The notes beneath the pieces were generated by a model that saw only the letters and a list, made by a program, of their open reading frames with translations, was not told the DNA's origin and did not search any database. Of a stretch of DNA of 18,664 nt, positions 15,158 through 18,664 are shown piece after piece (position 1 is the stretch's first letter; every line of letters starts with the position of its first letter). The position numbers were made by a program, and so were the translations under genes. The stretch comes from Planctomycetota bacterium (GTDB lineage: Bacteria; Planctomycetota; Phycisphaerae; Sedimentisphaerales; Anaerobacaceae), in assembly GCA_023135255.1 (NCBI GenBank), contig JAGLTN010000622.1, positions 1 through 18,664 on the forward strand, given 5' to 3'.

Positions 15158-16087
15158 ATGAAAAATAACCCATTGCCAAGATTAGATGAAGACCGCCGAG
15201 CCAGACAGGCTTTGCTCAAAGATTGCCGATTGGCTCCGGGGCAAATCTGGCTGGATACCCAAACAGGTCACAAAGTGGGATGTCTCGATGCCGCTGATGC
15301 TGAAGATATCAATAATCTTTTAGCAGGTGAAAAAGCCCAGCTCGCGGTGCATGACCCGCCTTACAACCTGGTAGCTTTTCAGCAAAGAAAGCTGGATGAG
15401 TTTATTCAATGGTGCAGCCAATGGGTTAACAATACGATAGCTCATCTGGATAATGATGCTTGTGTTTATTTCTGGTTTGGCGCCGATCAGAATAATGGCT
15501 TTCAGCCGTTGCCGGATTTTATGGTAATGATGAGGCAGTTTAAAGAGCTTATCTCTCGTTCTTTTATAACTATGAGAAATCAGAGGGGCTATGGTACTGC
15601 GAAAAACTGGATGGCTGTCAGACAGGAATTGCTTTATTATGTCAAAGGCAACCCATCCTTTAATGTGCAATATACCGATATCCCCAAAGTCTTGAAAGGC
15701 TACTACAAAAAAATAAATGGTCGGATGACGGAAAACTCCCAGCGCAGTAAATCTCAGTGTATTCGCGCAAGCAATGTCTGGGTCGATATTCAGCAGGTCT
15801 TTTACCGAATGCACGAAAATGTCACTGGCTGTTACGCCCAGAAGCCTTTAAAATCCATAGATAGAATAATTCAGTCAAGCTCAAAAGAAGGGGACCTGGT
15901 GCTGGATTTCTTCGCCCATTCAGGAGCAACTTTGATCTCAGCGGAAACGCTTGGCAGAAAATGCTATACGATCGATACTGATCCTGTTTTTTGTGAGATA
16001 ACAATACGCAGGCTCGAAAGATTCAGAAAAACAGGCGAAACCGGCTGGCAGAACAATCATCCATTTGAAGAGTCAGCAGCCGAATAA
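15158..16087 (+). CDS. Orphan beta-class DNA (N4-cytosine or N6-adenine) methyltransferase
   Basis: Motif IV DPPYN is at 66-70 (HDPPYNL), and the AdoMet-binding motif is C-terminal, LDFFAHSGATLISAETLGR (249-267), with a following acidic IDTDP. Catalytic motif before AdoMet motif is the beta-class order. The FxGxG-type loop reads FFAHSG. A stretch RNQRGYGTAKNWM (136-148) is a likely target-recognition or family segment. I prefer the ATG at 15158 (309 residues; GAG nine bases upstream). A TTG at 15137 overlapping the symporter stop is the alternative (316 residues). No restriction endonuclease gene adjoins it, so it is likely a solitary methyltransferase. It converges on the radical SAM gene with only 15 bases between them. 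The base specificity cannot be read. Confidence 0.88.
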   Translation: MKNNPLPRLDEDRRARQALLKDCRLAPGQIWLDTQTGHKVGCLDAADAEDINNLLAGEKAQLAVHDPPYNLVAFQQRKLDEFIQWCSQWVNNTIAHLDNDACVYFWFGADQNNGFQPLPDFMVMMRQFKELISRSFITMRNQRGYGTAKNWMAVRQELLYYVKGNPSFNVQYTDIPKVLKGYYKKINGRMTENSQRSKSQCIRASNVWVDIQQVFYRMHENVTGCYAQKPLKSIDRIIQSSSKEGDLVLDFFAHSGATLISAETLGRKCYTIDTDPVFCEITIRRLERFRKTGETGWQNNHPFEESAAE

Positions 16088-16102
16088 AATGAGTCCGAAT
16101 TT

Positions 16103-17392
16103 TTATTTGATGTTCCTGTTGAGTCCTTTGGCAAGCTGTTTCAGTTCATCGACTTTTTCAAAGCCTAATGATATTATAGGAAATGCGGTTTTGTTGTGCA
16201 TTAAAGGCTCATCCATATTTACCAACTTACTGCATAACTGACTGTCAGGCGTTGTTGGTATCGGCGAAAAATCCGCCAGCATAGTTTTGATCCCCAGGCT
16301 GTTAACGTATCTTATCGAATCTTCCAATTCCTGCAGGTCGCTTTTAGGATGACCAACGATCTGATAAGCGGTTATGTTTTTTGCATCAACTCCAGCATTT
16401 TTAAGATGTTCGACAGCCTGGGCTAATTCATATGAGAAAACTTTGCCGCCGGTTTGCTTTTGCCACTTTACAGATTTACTTTCAAAGCCCAGATAAAATG
16501 TTTTAAAGCCGGCACGAACCATCCTGTCAGCGACATCTGCTGTAATAAATCGTGCGTTCAAGGCATTCGGGCTATGCAGATTAACTTTAATCTGTCTTTT
16601 GATTATTTCGTCCAGGAATGGACCTGAAATTTCATCAAACTTATATAACAAGCTGTCATCATAAAACGCAATGTCGCTGACTTGCAATTTCACCAGCATC
16701 TCAAGCTCCGATATTGATCGTTTCATGCTTCTTTGTTTGAAGCCGTTATAAACTTTCGGCACAGAGCAATAGCTGCATTTAAAAGGACAGCCGTCAGTCA
16801 ATTTAAGCACCCCGACCTTAAGGTTTTTATAAATTTCCCATAAGCCCGGCTGATCCAAATCAGGGACAATTTTCAGATAATCCCATAAAGGCCTAAGGTC
16901 GACACCTTTGACAATAAGATCTGCGCCGGTTTTTAGTGCATGTTCATAACACAAAGTTGCGTAATTGCCGCCAAGGATTATCTTTGTCGCGGGCCAATAT
17001 TCCCGCAGGTCGTCGATTGCTTCTTTAACGCCGAGATACCAGTAAGTCATAGTTGTCTGTATCATCACAAATTCTGTCGAATCATTGTTTTTAAGATACT
17101 CGACAAAAAGCCCGCGAGGCAGACCATATCGGCTGAATTTGCGGGTGATGTTTTTTAAAGGCTCAGGATTAGCCGTAGGTTGACTGAAAAAACGTCCTTT
17201 ATTGTATTTGTCACTTCTGGTTTTGTGCGTCTTGTAAAAATCATCTTCGCGGTCAAGGTAGTCGAACATCTGAAATTCAGCCTTATTGCGCAGATATCCC
17301 GCAATGCTTAACATTCCGTAAGGCTTGAGCCAGAAATCGTACGCAGCAAAATCATATATCGCTGGATTGACTAATAGTATTTTTAATGCCAT
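16103..17392 (-). CDS. Radical SAM protein with B12-binding-like N-terminal domain, function unassigned
   Basis: The 429-residue protein opens with KILLVNPAIYDF (4-15) and KPYGMLSIAGYLR (23-35), as in class B radical SAM enzymes with a Rossmann-like cobalamin-binding domain; ATKIILGGNYATLCYEHAL (135-153) ends that domain. No DxHxxG cobalamin motif is evident, so B12 may not be bound. The cluster motif is CPFKCSYCS (C202, C206, C209). The C-terminal TIM-barrel part includes FYDDSL, FKTFYLGFES and AYQIVGHPKS. The gene starts 22 bases after the gcvPB stop, so it is probably co-transcribed, although no clear ribosome site is seen. Members may be methyltransferases, cyclases or others. I do not recognise a named family and give no substrate. 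Confidence 0.82.
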   Translation of the reverse strand: MALKILLVNPAIYDFAAYDFWLKPYGMLSIAGYLRNKAEFQMFDYLDREDDFYKTHKTRSDKYNKGRFFSQPTANPEPLKNITRKFSRYGLPRGLFVEYLKNNDSTEFVMIQTTMTYWYLGVKEAIDDLREYWPATKIILGGNYATLCYEHALKTGADLIVKGVDLRPLWDYLKIVPDLDQPGLWEIYKNLKVGVLKLTDGCPFKCSYCSVPKVYNGFKQRSMKRSISELEMLVKLQVSDIAFYDDSLLYKFDEISGPFLDEIIKRQIKVNLHSPNALNARFITADVADRMVRAGFKTFYLGFESKSVKWQKQTGGKVFSYELAQAVEHLKNAGVDAKNITAYQIVGHPKSDLQELEDSIRYVNSLGIKTMLADFSPIPTTPDSQLCSKLVNMDEPLMHNKTAFPIISLGFEKVDELKQLAKGLNRNIK

Positions 17393-17414
17393 TTTTTTAT
17401 TTTCTATTGCCGGT

Positions 17415-18664
17415 TTAACAATTTATCAAGCTGGCGACATCCAGATTCTTAGCTGCCGCCACCTCATCTGGTCGGCAAACAAAAGCATTCACCGGCGCAG
17501 CTTTCAAAGCCTCAGGATTTTCCTGTGCTTGCTTAGCAATATCTAACATGGCATTGATGAATTCGTCAATAGTTTCTTTACTTTCTGTTTCTGTTGGTTC
17601 GATCATCATCGATTCATGGACGATGGTCGGGAAGTAAATCGTAGGCGGATGGAAGCCTCTGTCTATCAGTGCTTTGGCGATATCCAACGCTCTGATGTGC
17701 TTCTCTTCCATATCTTTAGTTATCGTAAAGACACATTCGTGCATACAAATCTGATCGTGAGCGACTTTATAGGCACCTTTGAGTTTTTCTTTTATGTAGT
17801 TTGCGTTTAATACCGCATTTTCCGCCACAGCTTTAAGTCCCTCTTTGCCGAGCATCAGCATATAAACATAGGCTTTTAAAATTACTAAGAAATTGCCGTA
17901 GAAAGGAGCAATATATCCTATTGATTTTTCTCTGTCATATTCAAGGGAATAAGTGCCGTCGTCTCTTTTTACCACAACGGCGACAGGTAGAAAATCTGTG
18001 AGATGTTTTTTTACGCCTACAGGACCAGCCCCGGGTCCGCCGCCGCCATGAGGGGTTGCAAATGTTTTGTGCAGATTAAGGTGTACGATATCAAAGCCGA
18101 AGTCCCCCGGCCTTGCTTTGCCAACGATTGCATTTAGGTTTGCACCATCGTAATATGCCAGTCCATCAACACTATGAATAAGATTACAAAGTTCTTTGAT
18201 GTGCGGATTAAAAAGCCCCAAAGTATTAGGGCAAGTCAGCATAAGCCCAGCAACATCATCATCAAGCACTTCTTTGACGGCATCGATATCCATGAACCCA
18301 TCTTTATTACTCGGCACAGGCACAACCGTATACCCCGCGATCGCAGCGCTTGCGGGGTTTGTCCCGTGTCCGCTATCCGGGATTAAAATTTTAGTTTTTT
18401 TGTTCCCTTTGTCTTTGTGGTACGCCGCCATTATCATAATACCAGTCAACTCGCCATGAGCGCCGGCCATAGGTTGGGTTGTAAAACCATCCATCCCCGT
18501 TATCTCTCGAAGCAGCATATCGCTTTCATAGATTACCTGCAAAGCGCCCTGCGTGAGCATCCCGCCGATCCTTAATTGAGGCAGCAGGGGGTGGATATGT
18601 GTAAATCCTGGATACGAAGCAATTCGCTCACATACCTTCGGGTTATATTTCATCGTACACGAGC
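17415..18664 (-). CDS. gcvPB: Glycine dehydrogenase (decarboxylating) subunit 2, 5'-truncated by window edge
   Basis: About 415 residues are visible, and the frame runs off the right edge. The apparent first methionine at 18653 is internal: the bases before it encode Ser-Cys-Thr, giving the family motif SCTMKYNPK, so the true start is outside. Motifs include GFTHIHPLLP, QPMAGAHGE, IPDSGHGTNPASAA, CPNTLGLFNP, YYDGANLNAI and HLNLHKTFATPHGGGGPG; the lysine in HKTF (196 from that methionine) binds pyridoxal phosphate. Subunit 2 of the two-subunit P-protein decarboxylates glycine and hands the aminomethyl group to lipoyl-GcvH. The gcvPA, gcvH and gcvT genes would be expected to the right. The radical SAM gene follows 22 bases after its stop. 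Confidence 0.95.
   Translation of the reverse strand, partial: SCTMKYNPKVCERIASYPGFTHIHPLLPQLRIGGMLTQGALQVIYESDMLLREITGMDGFTTQPMAGAHGELTGIMIMAAYHKDKGNKKTKILIPDSGHGTNPASAAIAGYTVVPVPSNKDGFMDIDAVKEVLDDDVAGLMLTCPNTLGLFNPHIKELCNLIHSVDGLAYYDGANLNAIVGKARPGDFGFDIVHLNLHKTFATPHGGGGPGAGPVGVKKHLTDFLPVAVVVKRDDGTYSLEYDREKSIGYIAPFYGNFLVILKAYVYMLMLGKEGLKAVAENAVLNANYIKEKLKGAYKVAHDQICMHECVFTITKDMEEKHIRALDIAKALIDRGFHPPTIYFPTIVHESMMIEPTETESKETIDEFINAMLDIAKQAQENPEALKAAPVNAFVCRPDEVAAAKNLDVASLINC

Noticed and set aside
15137..16087. Restriction-modification system around the DNA methyltransferase.
   Set aside because: Neighbouring genes are a symporter and a radical SAM enzyme; no endonuclease or specificity gene is present in the window.

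Overview
The window looks like a chromosomal segment of an AT-leaning, carbohydrate-degrading bacterium of the PVC group, most likely a planctomycete of the Phycisphaerae/Sedimentisphaerales kind. This is inferred from gene content, not from a marker gene: a secreted HEAT-repeat protein ending in two DUF1080 domains, a Tat-exported Gfo/Idh/MocA oxidoreductase, a DUF2961 (GH172) enzyme, a GH28-like enzyme and a DUF3604 protein. No rRNA, tRNA, CRISPR array, transposase or integrase was seen.

Left region (1-11219): a DUF3604 PHP-type metalloenzyme runs off the left edge on the + strand. It converges on a minus-strand series of five exported proteins, read right to left: GH172-like enzyme, GH28-like enzyme, Gfo/Idh/MocA oxidoreductase, HEAT-DUF1080-DUF1080 protein and a calcineurin-like phosphoesterase. 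All five carry Sec or Tat signals, so the pathway is probably periplasmic. The glycoside hydrolases would trim a glycan. The oxidoreductase and DUF1080 domains fit the known route in which a sugar is oxidised at C3 and the 3-keto glycoside is then cleaved. A hairpin with a ten-T tract near 1326-1368 probably ends the series. A 581-base gap between the GH172 and GH28 genes holds a 37-residue signal-peptide ORF and two interleaved inverted repeats placed over the -35 position of the GH28 gene.

Middle region (11220-13346): two tRNA position-37 modification genes lie tail to tail, a short TrmO/TsaA-family methyltransferase (+) and MiaB (-). The MiaB promoter candidate sits so close to its start codon that the mRNA may be leaderless.

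Right region (13347-18664): a strong sigma70-like promoter precedes an AGCS-family sodium:alanine/glycine symporter, followed at once by an orphan beta-class DNA methyltransferase. Convergent to these are gcvPB (glycine cleavage P-protein subunit 2, cut by the right edge) and a downstream radical SAM protein with a B12-binding-like N-terminus and no assignable substrate. A glycine importer and glycine cleavage lie within a few kilobases, which may be a functional link or ordinary housekeeping proximity.
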